Positions 17,827 to 26,259 of a stretch of 64,000 bases of DNA are shown here, in pieces. The notes beneath the pieces are model-generated. The model did no database searches and was not told the DNA's origin. It was given only the letters and a program-made list of their open reading frames with translations. Every line of letters begins with the position of its first letter. Positions within the stretch are counted from its first letter, which is position 1. The stretch covers positions 434,001-498,000 of the forward strand of contig NZ_SULJ01000001.1 of assembly GCF_007115105.1 (NCBI RefSeq), written 5' to 3'. This DNA is from Clostridium sp. HBUAS56010 (GTDB lineage Bacteria > Bacillota > Clostridia > Lachnospirales > Lachnospiraceae). The position numbers and the translations under genes are program-made.

Positions 17827-18669
17827 TTAATCGGAAGGAAATTCCAAAGTCATACGACCCAGTTTTCCGTTTCTGAAATCATCAATTAACAAATGGGAGG
17901 CTTTCATAAGGTCAAGCTCCCCGCCTTTTGCAAGACAGGATCTGGCCCTGGCAACCTCTTCCAGAATCTGATATGGTTCTCCCTGTCCGACTGTATAACG
18001 GTCCAGAAGCACTTTGGGGTATTCCTTTTGAATAAAACGGATCAATTCAACTGCCAGCTCATCTTTATTCAAAATCTGATCGTTGATGGAACCGATAAAA
18101 GCCAGTTTTAAACCAACCTGCTGATCTTCAAATCTAGGCCATAGAATTCCGGGAGTATCCAAAAGTTCCAGACTTTTATTTAAACGAATCCACTGGTTTC
18201 CTTTTGTAACACCTGGCTTATTACCAGTCTTTGTGCATGCTTTACCAGCAAAAGAGTTAATAAAAGTGGATTTTCCCACATTAGGAATTCCTACTACCAT
18301 AGCCCGCACCGGTCGATTTAAGATTCCCCTTCTGCGGTCTCTTTCAATCTTCTCCTTACAGGCTTCCTGAACGACACCATTAATCTGCTTTAATCCAGAA
18401 CCATTCTTTGAATTCACTTTTACAACGTGACAACCCTTTGCCTGGAAATACTCTGACCACGCATTATTAAAACGCTCATCTGCAAGATCAGACTTGTTAA
18501 GCAGCACCATCCTTGCCTTACCGGCTCCCAGTTCATCAATATCAGGATTCCGACTGCTTAAAGGCACTCTCGCATCTACAAGTTCTATAATTAAATCAAT
18601 TAATTTAATATCTTCTTTCATTGCTCGTTTGGCTTTGGTCATATGACCTGGATACCATTGTATATTCAT
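17827..18669 (-). CDS. rbgA: Ribosome biogenesis GTPase RbgA (YlqF)
   Basis: 280 residues. Circularly permuted GTPase required for a late step of 50S assembly. The permuted order is visible: G4 NKSD at 58-61 comes before G1 GIPNVGKS at 127-134 and G3 DTPG at 171-174. N-terminal MNIQWYPGHMTKAKR is the family signature. ATG start with GAGGAATG upstream. Sits between lepB and rnhB, as in B. subtilis, where rbgA and rnhB are adjacent. Confidence 0.97.
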   Translation of the reverse strand: MNIQWYPGHMTKAKRAMKEDIKLIDLIIELVDARVPLSSRNPDIDELGAGKARMVLLNKSDLADERFNNAWSEYFQAKGCHVVKVNSKNGSGLKQINGVVQEACKEKIERDRRRGILNRPVRAMVVGIPNVGKSTFINSFAGKACTKTGNKPGVTKGNQWIRLNKSLELLDTPGILWPRFEDQQVGLKLAFIGSINDQILNKDELAVELIRFIQKEYPKVLLDRYTVGQGEPYQILEEVARARSCLAKGGELDLMKASHLLIDDFRNGKLGRMTLEFPSD

Positions 18670-18678
18670 AACATTCCT

Positions 18679-19230
18679 CTATTTCGAACGAATTAATTCC
18701 ATTTTCACAAAGGGCAGAACCCGAATCCAGACTTTTCCCTGGATCTGACTGCCGCTTACATTGCCTATATTGGAAAACCTGCTGTCTTCACTGCTGTCTC
18801 TATTATCACCCAGCAAAAAATATTCATCTTCTCCCAATCTTATGGGCTTTTCTGCCAGTCCCGAAAGAGAAACTCTTCCAAGTCCAGACGGTTCTTTTAG
18901 CTTCTCACCATTAATATAAATCTCATCGTATTTAATCTGCACAGTTTCCCCTGGCAGACCAATGACACGCTTTACATTCATCTTCTGGTCATCTCTTTGA
19001 AATACTACCACATCAAATCTTCCCGGGGTTCCAAAATCATACGCAAGACGATCCATTAGCACCACATCCTCCGACGAAAGAAGGGGATACATCGAATGAC
19101 CTGCAATCACAATCTGAGTACCGTAAGCATAGACCAGAAACCATGCAAACGCAATCACTACAATAATGTCAACAATCCAGTTGACAACATGGCGGAGCTT
19201 ACTATTGTCTTCACTATGATAAAAATCCAT
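18679..19230 (-). CDS. lepB: Signal peptidase I
   Basis: 183 residues. Membrane-bound Ser/Lys protease that removes signal peptides. One N-terminal transmembrane segment (~17-36), catalytic Ser46 in AGHSMYP and Lys87 in MNVKRVIGLPG, then FLLGDNRDSSEDSRFSNIG. The start is the ATG at 19230 with GGTGGGGTG upstream; the longer open frame begins with TTG inside the rplS terminator and is rejected. Follows rplS in the operon, with a hairpin between. Confidence 0.95.
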   Translation of the reverse strand: MDFYHSEDNSKLRHVVNWIVDIIVVIAFAWFLVYAYGTQIVIAGHSMYPLLSSEDVVLMDRLAYDFGTPGRFDVVVFQRDDQKMNVKRVIGLPGETVQIKYDEIYINGEKLKEPSGLGRVSLSGLAEKPIRLGEDEYFLLGDNRDSSEDSRFSNIGNVSGSQIQGKVWIRVLPFVKMELIRSK

Positions 19231-19250
19231 ATCAAACACCCCACCTACTA

Positions 19251-19277
19251 AAGAAAGGGACAATTTGCATTGTCCCC
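19251..19277 (-). terminator. Hairpin between rplS and lepB
   Basis: Perfect 8-bp minus-strand stem GGGACAAT / ATTGTCCC with loop GCAA, followed by TTTCTTT. It would let rplS be made in excess over lepB. Confidence 0.75.
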
Positions 19278-19292
19278 TCGCCTGTTCCGGAA

Positions 19293-19640
19293 TTATCTAA
19301 CTAATTCTTTAACCTTAGCAGCTTTACCGATTCTGTCTCTCAAGTAATTCAGTTTTGCTCTTCTTACTTTACCCAATCTTACAACTTCAATATTGTCTAC
19401 GGAAGGGGAATGTACTGGCCATGTCTTCTCAACGCCGATACCGTTAGAATTCTTTCTTACGGTAAATGTTTCTCTTGCGCCGCCGTTCTGTCTTTTAATA
19501 ACAGTACCTTCGAAGATCTGGATTCTTTCACGGGTTCCCTCTTTGATCTTGTTGTATACTTTTACAGTATCACCAACGTGGAACTCCGGTACGGACTGCT
19601 TTAACTGAGCTGCTTCGATATTCTTAATAATTTCGTTCAT
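19293..19640 (-). CDS. rplS: Ribosomal protein bL19
   Basis: 115 residues, standard length. Component of the 50S subunit at the interface with 30S. Contains [10 protein letters not shown]-like [16 protein letters not shown], the [10 protein letters not shown] block, [17 protein letters not shown] and the C-terminal [14 protein letters not shown] start with AAGGAGG upstream; 23 in-frame codons further upstream have an ATG directly abutting AAGGAG, which is too close to be used, and lie in the leader. Confidence 0.98.
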   Translation of the reverse strand: MNEIIKNIEAAQLKQSVPEFHVGDTVKVYNKIKEGTRERIQIFEGTVIKRQNGGARETFTVRKNSNGIGVEKTWPVHSPSVDNIEVVRLGKVRRAKLNYLRDRIGKAAKVKELVR

Positions 19641-19727
19641 TGTGTGAACCTCCTTGATATTATTTGATGTTCTTAATACTTCATCTAAGAATCCGTAACA
19701 GAGGACCATCTCCTTGTCATCACAACA
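19641..19727 (-). ncRNA. rplS leader, candidate L19-type regulatory leader
   Basis: The ~87-base leader between the predicted rplS promoter and its start contains a small stem TTCTTA / TAAGAA over GATGAAGT. Autoregulatory L19 leaders are known upstream of rplS in Firmicutes. I cannot confirm the match to that RNA family by eye. Confidence 0.35.
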
Positions 19728-19733
19728 TTCTAC

Positions 19734-19762
19734 ATTTTATCATAAAGGACTTTGGAATGCAA
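19734..19762 (-). promoter_or_regulatory. Internal sigma-A promoter of rplS
   Basis: Minus strand -35 TTGCAT (19757-19762), 17-base spacer, -10 TAAAAT (19734-19739). The -35 lies inside the trmD terminator hairpin. Confidence 0.65.
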
Positions 19763-19770
19763 GTCCTTTC
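19742..19770 (-). terminator. Hairpin after trmD
   Basis: Perfect 9-bp stem AAAGGACTT / AAGTCCTTT, loop of eight bases, but only TTTAT follows. A weak terminator or processing site between trmD and rplS. Confidence 0.55.
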
Positions 19771-19779
19771 TATCCTAAA

Positions 19780-20526
19780 TTATGCCCGGTTTTCCTGGTC
19801 ATTTTCAAGCTTTTTCAAATATTCTGACTCTTTTTTTGAAAGAACCGCATCCTTTAAAAGATCTGGTCTTCTCTCTAATGTCCGCTTAATTGACTGTTCC
19901 CTTCTCCAGGCATCAATATTCTTATGATGACCGGACAAAAGAACCTCGGGAACACGCATTCCCTTATACTCTTCCGGTCTTGTGTACTGCGGGTATTCCA
20001 GCAGATTATCATGAAACGATTCAAACTCTGCGGAAGTGTCGTTATTCAAAACTCCAGGTACCAGTCTGGAGATGCAGTCAATCATAACCATAGCCGGAAG
20101 TTCTCCTCCAGTCAGCACATAGTCCCCAACCGACACATAATCGGTTGCAATTAATTCCAGTGCTCTTTCATCAATTCCTTCGTAATGACCGCACAAAAAA
20201 ACAAGATCTTCTTCCTTGGCAAGTTCCTCTGCAATCTTCTGGTTAAACACACGGCCCTGAGGGGTCATATAGATGACACGGGGCTTCTTGCCCGTTCTCT
20301 CGCAAAGGGCATCGTAAGCATCACAAATAGGCATCGGCTGCATGACCATCCCTGCTCCGCCGCCATAAGGCGCATCATCCACATGGCGGTGCTTGTCCGT
20401 AGAATATTCCCGGATATCAATGGCTTCAATGGATAATAAGCCTTTTTCGACTGCTCTTCCAATGATGCTGGTGTGAAGTCCATTTAAAACCATATCAGGA
20501 AACAGGGTCAATATGTGATAATTCAT
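19780..20526 (-). CDS. trmD: tRNA (guanine37-N1)-methyltransferase
   Basis: 248 residues. Uses SAM to form m1G37 next to the anticodon and so prevents frameshifting. Opens MNYHILTLFPDMV, then DDAPYGGGAGMVMQP, the trefoil-knot SAM site with CGHYEGIDER and YVLTGGELPAMVMID, and the C-terminal R-R-P-D-L helix region. ATG at 20526 chosen with GGAGG upstream; the 29 additional in-frame codons run into rimM. Paired with rimM as in most bacteria. Confidence 0.97.
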   Translation of the reverse strand: MNYHILTLFPDMVLNGLHTSIIGRAVEKGLLSIEAIDIREYSTDKHRHVDDAPYGGGAGMVMQPMPICDAYDALCERTGKKPRVIYMTPQGRVFNQKIAEELAKEEDLVFLCGHYEGIDERALELIATDYVSVGDYVLTGGELPAMVMIDCISRLVPGVLNNDTSAEFESFHDNLLEYPQYTRPEEYKGMRVPEVLLSGHHKNIDAWRREQSIKRTLERRPDLLKDAVLSKKESEYLKKLENDQENRA

Positions 20527-20543
20527 CTGTTCTATCCTCCATC

Positions 20544-21053
20544 TTAATCCAGAAGTCCTTCCATGATGTGGACAATAACCGTTCCTTTTTCTATATCTAC
20601 CATGCGCACACATTCCCGAATTGCAGGAAGCAGAACTTCTCTGCCTTCTGATGTTTTCACTTCATAAACATCATTGGCTCCTGTTATTATCACATCGGTC
20701 AAAGTTCCAAATTCTGTTCCATCTTCTAAAAGAACCTTTAATCCGATTAAATCAACAATAAAATTCTCGTCCGGACCGAGTTTTACTGCCTGGTCTCTTG
20801 TTACAAGTAAATCTTTCCCTTTATACTTTTCTATATCATCAATGGAATCATACCCTTTAAATTTCAGGATCACCATGTTTTTAAAAAATTTCACGCCCTG
20901 GATTTCTAAATCCATCTGCTCTCTGCCAGTATCTAAAATCACCTTTTTCAAACTTTTAAAACGACTGGCATCATCTGTGGTAGGATAAACCTTTACTTCT
21001 CCTTTTACCCCATGGGTAGAAGAAATCACTCCAACTCTCAACAAATCGTCCAT
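20544..21053 (-). CDS. rimM: 16S rRNA processing protein RimM
   Basis: 169 residues. Binds S19 and helps mature the 30S head. N-terminal beta-barrel begins [21 protein letters not shown], and the C-terminal PRC-barrel contains [22 protein letters not shown] and [14 protein letters not shown] start with GGAGAG upstream. It lies downstream of khpA after a 125-bp gap holding two hairpins. Confidence 0.96.
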   Translation of the reverse strand: MDDLLRVGVISSTHGVKGEVKVYPTTDDASRFKSLKKVILDTGREQMDLEIQGVKFFKNMVILKFKGYDSIDDIEKYKGKDLLVTRDQAVKLGPDENFIVDLIGLKVLLEDGTEFGTLTDVIITGANDVYEVKTSEGREVLLPAIRECVRMVDIEKGTVIVHIMEGLLD

Positions 21054-21077
21054 CTATCTCTCCATATCATACAAAAG

Positions 21078-21175
21078 AAACCGGATATTACTACCCGGCT
21101 TATCTTTGGATATCTGCATACTGCCTTAGGAAGAACAAAAGAAGACCGTCTCCACGACAGGTCGGCGGTCTTTTC
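21078..21175 (-). terminator. Two hairpins between khpA and rimM
   Basis: The first and better one (21136-21175) has minus-strand arms AAGACCG / CGGTCTT, a 17-base loop and CTTTTG after it. The second (21078-21101) has AAGCCGG / CCGGTTT with one G-T pair and CTTTTG. Both lack long T tracts, so partial termination or mRNA processing is likely. Confidence 0.5.
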
Positions 21176-21178
21176 AAA

Positions 21179-21406
21179 TTACTGAATCTCTACAGTAACC
21201 TTTTTGTCTTCTTTGGAAGCTGCTGCTTTTATTACAGAGCGAATCGCTTTTGCAATTCTTCCCTGCTTGCCAATAACCTTACCCATATCGGAAGGCGCAA
21301 CCGTAAGCTCAAGGATGATTTCATCATCCTTTACAGTCTCAGTAACAGCAACCTGATCGGGACTATCAACCAGTGCTTTTGCAATTACTTCTACTAATTC
21401 TTTCAT
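21179..21406 (-). CDS. khpA: KH-domain RNA-binding protein KhpA (YlqC)
   Basis: 75 residues. A single KH domain with the nucleic-acid loop GKVIGKQGRIAKAIRSVIKAA. In streptococci KhpA forms a heterodimer with KhpB (Jag) and affects cell division and mRNA stability. Start placed at the ATG 21404-21406 with AGGTG seven bases upstream; a GTG three codons earlier is part of that SD. Located between rpsP and rimM, its standard position. Confidence 0.95.
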   Translation of the reverse strand: MKELVEVIAKALVDSPDQVAVTETVKDDEIILELTVAPSDMGKVIGKQGRIAKAIRSVIKAAASKEDKKVTVEIQ

Positions 21407-21421
21407 ATGCTTCACCTCTCA

Positions 21422-21664
21422 CTACTGGATACCGGCGATCTTTAAAAGCTTGCTTACAACTTCTGTTGGCTGAGCACCTGTTGCTAACCACTTCTTAGCG
21501 TTCTCTTCGTCAAACTTGATTACGCTTGGTTCTGTGTTAGGATCATAGTAACCAATTTCTTCGATAAATCTGCCATCTCTGGGAGATCTGGAATCTGCAA
21601 CTACAATTCTATAAAAAGGAGCCTTTTTCTGACCCATTCTTTTTAATCTCATCTTTACTGCCAT
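21422..21664 (-). CDS. rpsP: Ribosomal protein bS16
   Basis: 80 residues. Small-subunit protein needed for 30S assembly. [26 protein letters not shown] is the family's N-terminal signature, continuing with [16 protein letters not shown] at 21662-21664; AAGGAGG lies 11 bases upstream, slightly far. A GTG four codons earlier overlaps that SD and is rejected. Confidence 0.98.
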   Translation of the reverse strand: MAVKMRLKRMGQKKAPFYRIVVADSRSPRDGRFIEEIGYYDPNTEPSVIKFDEENAKKWLATGAQPTEVVSKLLKIAGIQ

Positions 21665-21742
21665 TGTGAAATTCACCTCCTTAAACCTTGGATTTTAAAA
21701 CTATCTATAGCCAACGCAGTAACCTGCCTTGCTAACAAACAA

Positions 21743-23095
21743 CTAAAACGGTAATTTCAGCTTGCTGAGCAATCCGCCTCCATGGCGTTTGCCCCCTCCC
21801 ATTAAACCAGGAAGCTGTTTCATCATCTTTTTCATCTGATCGAACTGTTTCACAATCCGGTTTACTTCGCCAATGTCTACACCGGCACCGCTTGCGACCC
21901 TCTGCTTTCTTGAAGCATTCTTCATAAGTTCCGGGTTCGTCCGTTCTTTTGTTGTCATGGAAAGTATAATGGCTTCTACACGGTCCATGGCTTTTTCGTC
22001 AATATCCATATCTTTCAACTGACCCATGCCCGGCATCATGCTCATGATGCTCGCCATTCCTCCCATATTCTTAACCTGATTCATCTGCTCTAAAAAGTCG
22101 TTATAATCAAACTCTGCTTTTCGAAGCTTCTGTGATAATTCCTTTGCCTTTTCCTCGTCCACCTGGATCTCTGCCTTCTCAATGAGAGAAAGAATATCTC
22201 CCATACCAAGAATTCTCGAAGCCATACGATCGGGATAGAACTGTTCTAAATCAGAAAGTTTTTCTCCCATGCCGACATAAAGGACCGGTTTACCGGTAAC
22301 TGCACGAATGGAAAGTGCCGCACCGCCTCTTGTATCACCATCTAATTTTGTAATAATAACGCCGTCAATTCCAATCTTATCATTGAACATTCCGGCAACA
22401 TTAACCGCATCCTGCCCGGTCATTGCATCAACCACCAATATGGTTTGATCAACTTCCACCGCTTCCTTAATCTCAATCAGCTCATTCATCATATCTTCAT
22501 CAATATGAAGGCGGCCTGCTGTGTCAAGAATTATTACATTCTGATCATTTTTTTTAGCAGAGGCAATCGCTGCCCTTGCAATGTCTGAAGGCTTGTGGTT
22601 TTCTCCCATGGAGAATACCGGAACCCCTTGTTTCTCTCCGTTAATCTGGAGCTGTTTAATCGCCGCAGGACGATAAACATCGCAGGCGACAAGCAGCGGT
22701 TTTCTGCCCTTTGCTTTCAACTTCCCTGCAATCTTAGCAGTCGTTGTGGTCTTACCTGCGCCTTGAAGACCTGCCATCAATATAACGGTCATATCGGTGG
22801 CTGGCTTTAACTGAATCTCTGTGGTCTCAGATCCCATCAGATTAACCAGTTCTTCATTTACTATTTTTATAACCATCTGTCCTGGAGTCAGGCTGTTCTG
22901 GACATCCTGTCCAATTGCCCGCTCCTGTACAGCACTGATAAACTGTTTTACAACCTTAAAGCTTACATCAGCCTCTAATAAAGCCATCTTTACTTCTTTA
23001 AGAGCTGCTTTTACATCAGCTTCGGACAAACGTCCTTTGCCTCTTAAATTCTTAAATACATTCTGTAATTTGTCGGATAAGCTCTCAAAAGCCAT
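21743..23095 (-). CDS. ffh: Signal recognition particle protein Ffh
   Basis: 450 residues. GTPase of SRP; with 4.5S/6S RNA it targets nascent membrane and secreted proteins to FtsY. N domain 1-~95, G domain with GLQGAGKTT at 109-117, DTAGR, TKLDGD and the 'DARGG'-type LDGDTRGGA; Met-rich M domain after ~310 (MGGMASIMSMMPGMGQ) and the RNA-binding helices with SMTTKERTNPELM and SRKQRVASGAG. ATG start with GGAGGG overlapping the ylxM stop. Confidence 0.98.
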   Translation of the reverse strand: MAFESLSDKLQNVFKNLRGKGRLSEADVKAALKEVKMALLEADVSFKVVKQFISAVQERAIGQDVQNSLTPGQMVIKIVNEELVNLMGSETTEIQLKPATDMTVILMAGLQGAGKTTTTAKIAGKLKAKGRKPLLVACDVYRPAAIKQLQINGEKQGVPVFSMGENHKPSDIARAAIASAKKNDQNVIILDTAGRLHIDEDMMNELIEIKEAVEVDQTILVVDAMTGQDAVNVAGMFNDKIGIDGVIITKLDGDTRGGAALSIRAVTGKPVLYVGMGEKLSDLEQFYPDRMASRILGMGDILSLIEKAEIQVDEEKAKELSQKLRKAEFDYNDFLEQMNQVKNMGGMASIMSMMPGMGQLKDMDIDEKAMDRVEAIILSMTTKERTNPELMKNASRKQRVASGAGVDIGEVNRIVKQFDQMKKMMKQLPGLMGGGKRHGGGLLSKLKLPF

Positions 23096-23106
23096 CTAAC
23101 GCCCTC

Positions 23107-23457
23107 CTAATGAGCTTCCAGCTCGATGATTTCGCCCGATATCTCTTCGATGCGACGGATCAGATCCATATTCCTGCTCTCAGAAAATTCTTTGGTCAGG
23201 CTTTGGATTTCTCTGGCCAGTTTTTTTGTCTGATCAAACTTTTCCACAAGATGAAGCTTTTCCTCATAACCGTCCAGAATCTTATTGCACCGTTTAATAA
23301 GGTCATGAACCCCCTGACGGCTGATTCCCTGTTCCTCTGCTATCTCACTTAAAGACAGATCATAAAACACCACATCTTCGTAGATATGTCGCTGGTGTTC
23401 TGTCAGAAGTGCTCCATAAAAATCATAAAGCAATCCCTGTCTTGCAATCTTTTCCAT
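23107..23457 (-). CDS. ylxM: SRP-associated helix-turn-helix protein YlxM
   Basis: 116 residues. UPF0122 protein with a sigma-factor-like helix-turn-helix: [39 protein letters not shown]. In streptococci YlxM binds SRP components and modulates the SRP GTPases. Start is the ATG at 23457 with AGGTGA upstream; the in-frame ATG at 23482-23484 lies upstream of the predicted transcription start and cannot be used. First gene of the twelve-gene operon. Confidence 0.93.
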   Translation of the reverse strand: MEKIARQGLLYDFYGALLTEHQRHIYEDVVFYDLSLSEIAEEQGISRQGVHDLIKRCNKILDGYEEKLHLVEKFDQTKKLAREIQSLTKEFSESRNMDLIRRIEEISGEIIELEAH

Positions 23458-23472
23458 ATCATCACCTGTGAT

Positions 23473-23501
23473 ATCATACAACACTTTTTCCCTGGTGTCA
23501 A
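23473..23501 (-). promoter_or_regulatory. Sigma-A promoter of the ylxM-ffh operon
   Basis: Minus strand -35 TTGACA (23496-23501), 17-base spacer, -10 TATGAT (23473-23478). Transcription should start near 23466, leaving only ~9-10 bases before the ylxM ATG. Confidence 0.85.
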
Positions 23502-23528
23502 GTATTTTCTCTTTACACCAATTCTTCT

Positions 23529-23894
23529 TTATCTGGCAGGAACAAGCTCAATCCAGTAACCATCCGGATCCGTAATAAAATAAATGCCCATTCCCGGATT
23601 TTCAAAGCAGATTACACCCATTTCCTGATGTTTTTTGTGAAGCTCCTCAAATTCATCTACATGAAATGCCAGGTGGAATTCACATTCACCAAGGTTATAA
23701 GGTTCTTTTCTGTCTGTAAGATAGGTCAGTTCCAATGTAAAATCGCTTTTCCCATCTCCCAGATATACCAGCTTAAAGGAACCATCCTCTGCGACTTTCT
23801 CTCTTACAGGAGTAAGATTCAGTGCATCCTTATAAAACTTTAAACTCTTTTCCAGATCTAAAACATTGAAATTAAAATGGTTAAATTTAATCAT
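23529..23894 (-). CDS. VOC-family (glyoxalase I-like) metalloprotein
   Basis: 121 residues in two beta-alpha-beta-beta-beta repeats. Begins [25 protein letters not shown], with the glyoxalase-type metal ligands suggested by His5, Glu in FTLELTYL, His in [10 protein letters not shown] and the terminal Glu in GYWIELVP. Resembles lactoylglutathione lyase-like proteins that detoxify methylglyoxal. Low-GC anaerobes often lack glutathione, so the thiol cofactor is uncertain. ATG at 23894 with AAGGAG upstream; a longer open frame runs through the serS terminator and is rejected. Sits between serS and ylxM. Confidence 0.82.
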   Translation of the reverse strand: MIKFNHFNFNVLDLEKSLKFYKDALNLTPVREKVAEDGSFKLVYLGDGKSDFTLELTYLTDRKEPYNLGECEFHLAFHVDEFEELHKKHQEMGVICFENPGMGIYFITDPDGYWIELVPAR

Positions 23895-23920
23895 ACTTTT
23901 ATTCTCCTTTTCTATTTTAA

Positions 23921-23981
23921 ATAAGGGCTGCTGCAAAATGAAGATCGGAATATAGTTATCTGCATTCTGCAACAGCCCTTT
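23921..23981 (-). terminator. Terminator-like hairpin after serS
   Basis: 17-bp minus-strand stem AGGGCTGTTGCAGAATG / CATTTTGCAGCAGCCCT with two G-T pairs and a 22-base loop. Only TATTTAAAAT follows, so it may be a processing hairpin that leaves some read-through into the VOC gene. Confidence 0.65.
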
Positions 23982-23988
23982 AACAGGA

Positions 23989-25278
23989 CTATTTCTTTGG
24001 CACAAGTGCTTTCATTCCGCCCATATATGGCTGTAATGCCTCAGGAACTCGAACAGAGCCATCTGACTGTAAATTATTCTCCAGAAATGCAATGAGCATC
24101 CTTGGCGGAGCTACAACAGTATTATTAAGGGTATGAGCAAAATATTTCTTGCCATCTTCCCCTGCAATACGAATCTTCAATCTTCTCGCCTGGGCGTCTC
24201 CCAGATTGGAGCAGCTTCCCACTTCAAAATACTTTTTCTGTCTTGGAGACCAGGCTTCCACGTCAACAGACTTCACCTTTAAATCTGCCAGATCACCGGA
24301 ACAGCATTCCAGAGTTCTCACCGGAATATCAAGAGACCGGAATAAATCCACGGTATTCTGCCATAACTTGTCATACCAGTCCTTGCTTTCTTCCGGCTTG
24401 CAGACAACGATCATCTCCTGCTTTTCAAACTGGTGAATTCGGTATACGCCTCTCTCTTCCAGTCCGTGTGCGCCCTTTTCCTTACGGAAGCAGGGGGAAT
24501 AGCTGGTAAGTGTCTGTGGAAGCTTTGTCTCTGGAAGAATGGTATCAATAAATTTTCCGATCATGGAATGTTCGCTTGTACCAATCAAATACAGATCTTC
24601 TCCCTCTATCTTATACATCATGGCATCCATCTCGGCAAAACTCATAACACCAGTTACCACTTCACTGCGGATCATAAAAGGAGGGATACAGTAAGTAAAT
24701 CCACGGTTAATCATGAAATCTCTTGCATAAGAAATAACAGAGGAATGAAGCCTTGCAATATCACCCATCAGATAGTAAAAGCCGTTGCCTGCCACTTTTC
24801 TCGCACTGTCAAGGTCAATGCCGTCAAAGCTCTCCATGATCTCTGCGTGATAGGGAATTTCAAATTCCGGTACTACCGGCTGTCCGTAACGCTGTACTTC
24901 CACATTCTCACTGTCATCTTTTCCAATAGGAACACTTGGATCAATGATATTCGGAATGGTCATCATGATCTTTTTAATTCTTTCCTCTAACTCACGTTCT
25001 TTTTCTTCCAGAGTTGCCAGATGATCAGAAGCATCGGTTACTTTTTTCTTCATCTCCTCTGCTTCGTCCTTCTTCCCCTGTCCCATTAAGGCCCCGATCT
25101 GTTTGGAAAGTTTGTTGCGCTCTGCTCTTAAGGCATCCCCTTCCTGCTTTGCCGCACGGTTCTGCTCATCAAGTGCAATGACTTCATCCACCAATGGCAG
25201 CTTGCTGTCCTGAAACTTATTTTTAATATTCTCCTTTACAAGTTCAGGATTTTCTCTTACAAACTTTAAATCTAACAT
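23989..25278 (-). CDS. serS: Seryl-tRNA synthetase
   Basis: 429 residues. Class II synthetase. N-terminal coiled-coil arm ~30-105 (ALRAERNKLSKQIGALMGQG) that grips the tRNA-Ser long arm; motif 2 SPCFRKEKGAHGLEERGVYRIHQF; motif 3 NTVVAPPRMLIAFLE. Starts MLDLKFVRENPELV with AGGAGGAAT upstream. No T-box leader: the leader is only ~60 bases. Separate from the vitamin B6 genes behind it. Confidence 0.98.
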   Translation of the reverse strand: MLDLKFVRENPELVKENIKNKFQDSKLPLVDEVIALDEQNRAAKQEGDALRAERNKLSKQIGALMGQGKKDEAEEMKKKVTDASDHLATLEEKERELEERIKKIMMTIPNIIDPSVPIGKDDSENVEVQRYGQPVVPEFEIPYHAEIMESFDGIDLDSARKVAGNGFYYLMGDIARLHSSVISYARDFMINRGFTYCIPPFMIRSEVVTGVMSFAEMDAMMYKIEGEDLYLIGTSEHSMIGKFIDTILPETKLPQTLTSYSPCFRKEKGAHGLEERGVYRIHQFEKQEMIVVCKPEESKDWYDKLWQNTVDLFRSLDIPVRTLECCSGDLADLKVKSVDVEAWSPRQKKYFEVGSCSNLGDAQARRLKIRIAGEDGKKYFAHTLNNTVVAPPRMLIAFLENNLQSDGSVRVPEALQPYMGGMKALVPKK

Positions 25279-25346
25279 GGTATTCCTCCTGGTTTCTTAA
25301 TCAATATTCTTTTGCGGAAACAGATCCACATCATAATCTGCCGTTG

Positions 25347-25375
25347 ATTATACTACAAAAAAAGGGCAAAGAAAA
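25347..25375 (-). promoter_or_regulatory. Candidate promoter of serS
   Basis: Consensus -10 TATAAT on the minus strand (25347-25352). At 17 bases distance the -35 is only TTTTCT (25370-25375) and lies inside the terminator of the pyridoxamine kinase gene. Confidence 0.55.
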
Positions 25376-25383
25376 GCCCCTTT
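25357..25383 (-). terminator. Terminator of the pyridoxamine kinase gene
   Basis: Minus-strand stem AAAGGGGC / GCCCTTTT with an eight-base loop and seven T. Located 20 bp after the kinase gene. Confidence 0.8.
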
Positions 25384-25405
25384 CCTAAATTATCCTCTTA
25401 CAACT

Positions 25406-26251
25406 TCATTCCCGATGCCTGATAAGCAATGAAAGCAACTCCTCAAAACATACTCCATTTTCTTTTGGTATGTTTAACTCATCGGATTTTAAGATACACT
25501 GCTTTACAAAACCGGCTGCTTTTTTTACACTTTGTTTCAATGGAATGCCTCTTACTGCCTGTGCCGCAATAATACTGGAAAAGACATCTCCCGTACCAGG
25601 TCGTTCACTTCCAACTCTGAACGAACGAAGGAAATGAGTGGTCCCATCCACTTCCAGCACTGCATTGGTTAAGTATCTGCCTTCATTGATGCCGGTAATC
25701 ACAACCGCTTCCGGACCAAGCTTTTGTATCTCAAGTGCCATCTCTCTAAGCTCCGCCCTCTTCCAGCCATCTTTTTTATATTCACATCCAGTTAAAATAC
25801 ATGCCTCCGTTAAATTAGGAGTTACAATGTCCCCCAGACAAACCAGATCCTTCATTCTGCTGCACATTGTTTCGGTATAGGTCTGATATGCTTTTCCGTG
25901 GTCACCCATGATCGGATCTATAATCACCTTTGTGCCGGAAGCAGAGAAATCCTGGATCATATCAATCACAATCTGAATCTGGGCTTCTGATCCTAAAAAT
26001 CCGCTGTAAATTCCATCAAAAGTAAGATTCAGTTTTTTCCAGTGTTCGATATAATCTGGCATCTTCCCGGTATAATCATCGAAAAAATAAGTTGGAAATC
26101 CAGTATGGTTCGATAGAATCGAAGTCGGCACCGGACAGCACTGTATTTTTAACGCGGAAAGAATGGGTATGACTACGGTCAGGGAACAACGGCCGTACCC
26201 GGAAAGATCATTGATGACAGCAATCTTTTTTTGTTGTTTATCTGATGTCAT
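25406..26251 (-). CDS. pdxK: Pyridoxamine/pyridoxal kinase
   Basis: 281 residues of the ribokinase-like PfkB/ThiD superfamily. N-terminal IAVINDLSGYGRCSLT and the central VVITGI are family-typical; the catalytic anion-hole motif is RPGTGDVFSS near 225, the Asp being the base. It phosphorylates vitamin B6 vitamers to give PLP or PMP. Eight bases downstream of an ECF transporter S component, hence probably salvage of imported vitamin. A relaxed activity on HMP (thiamine precursor) is possible in this family. ATG start with TAGGAG upstream. Confidence 0.86.
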   Translation of the reverse strand: MTSDKQQKKIAVINDLSGYGRCSLTVVIPILSALKIQCCPVPTSILSNHTGFPTYFFDDYTGKMPDYIEHWKKLNLTFDGIYSGFLGSEAQIQIVIDMIQDFSASGTKVIIDPIMGDHGKAYQTYTETMCSRMKDLVCLGDIVTPNLTEACILTGCEYKKDGWKRAELREMALEIQKLGPEAVVITGINEGRYLTNAVLEVDGTTHFLRSFRVGSERPGTGDVFSSIIAAQAVRGIPLKQSVKKAAGFVKQCILKSDELNIPKENGVCFEELLSLLIRHRE

Positions 26252-26259
26252 AAAAACTC

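Noticed and set aside
19231-19263. TTG-initiated extension of lepB
   Set aside because: The TTG falls inside the rplS terminator hairpin; the ATG at 19230 has a good SD.
19641-19709. 23-codon N-terminal extension of rplS
   Set aside because: The upstream ATG abuts AAGGAG with no spacing; the downstream ATG has ideal AAGGAGG spacing and gives standard bL19 length.
24433-24990. 185-codon open frame on the plus strand opposite serS
   Set aside because: Antisense to a certain gene, no SD, no known motif.
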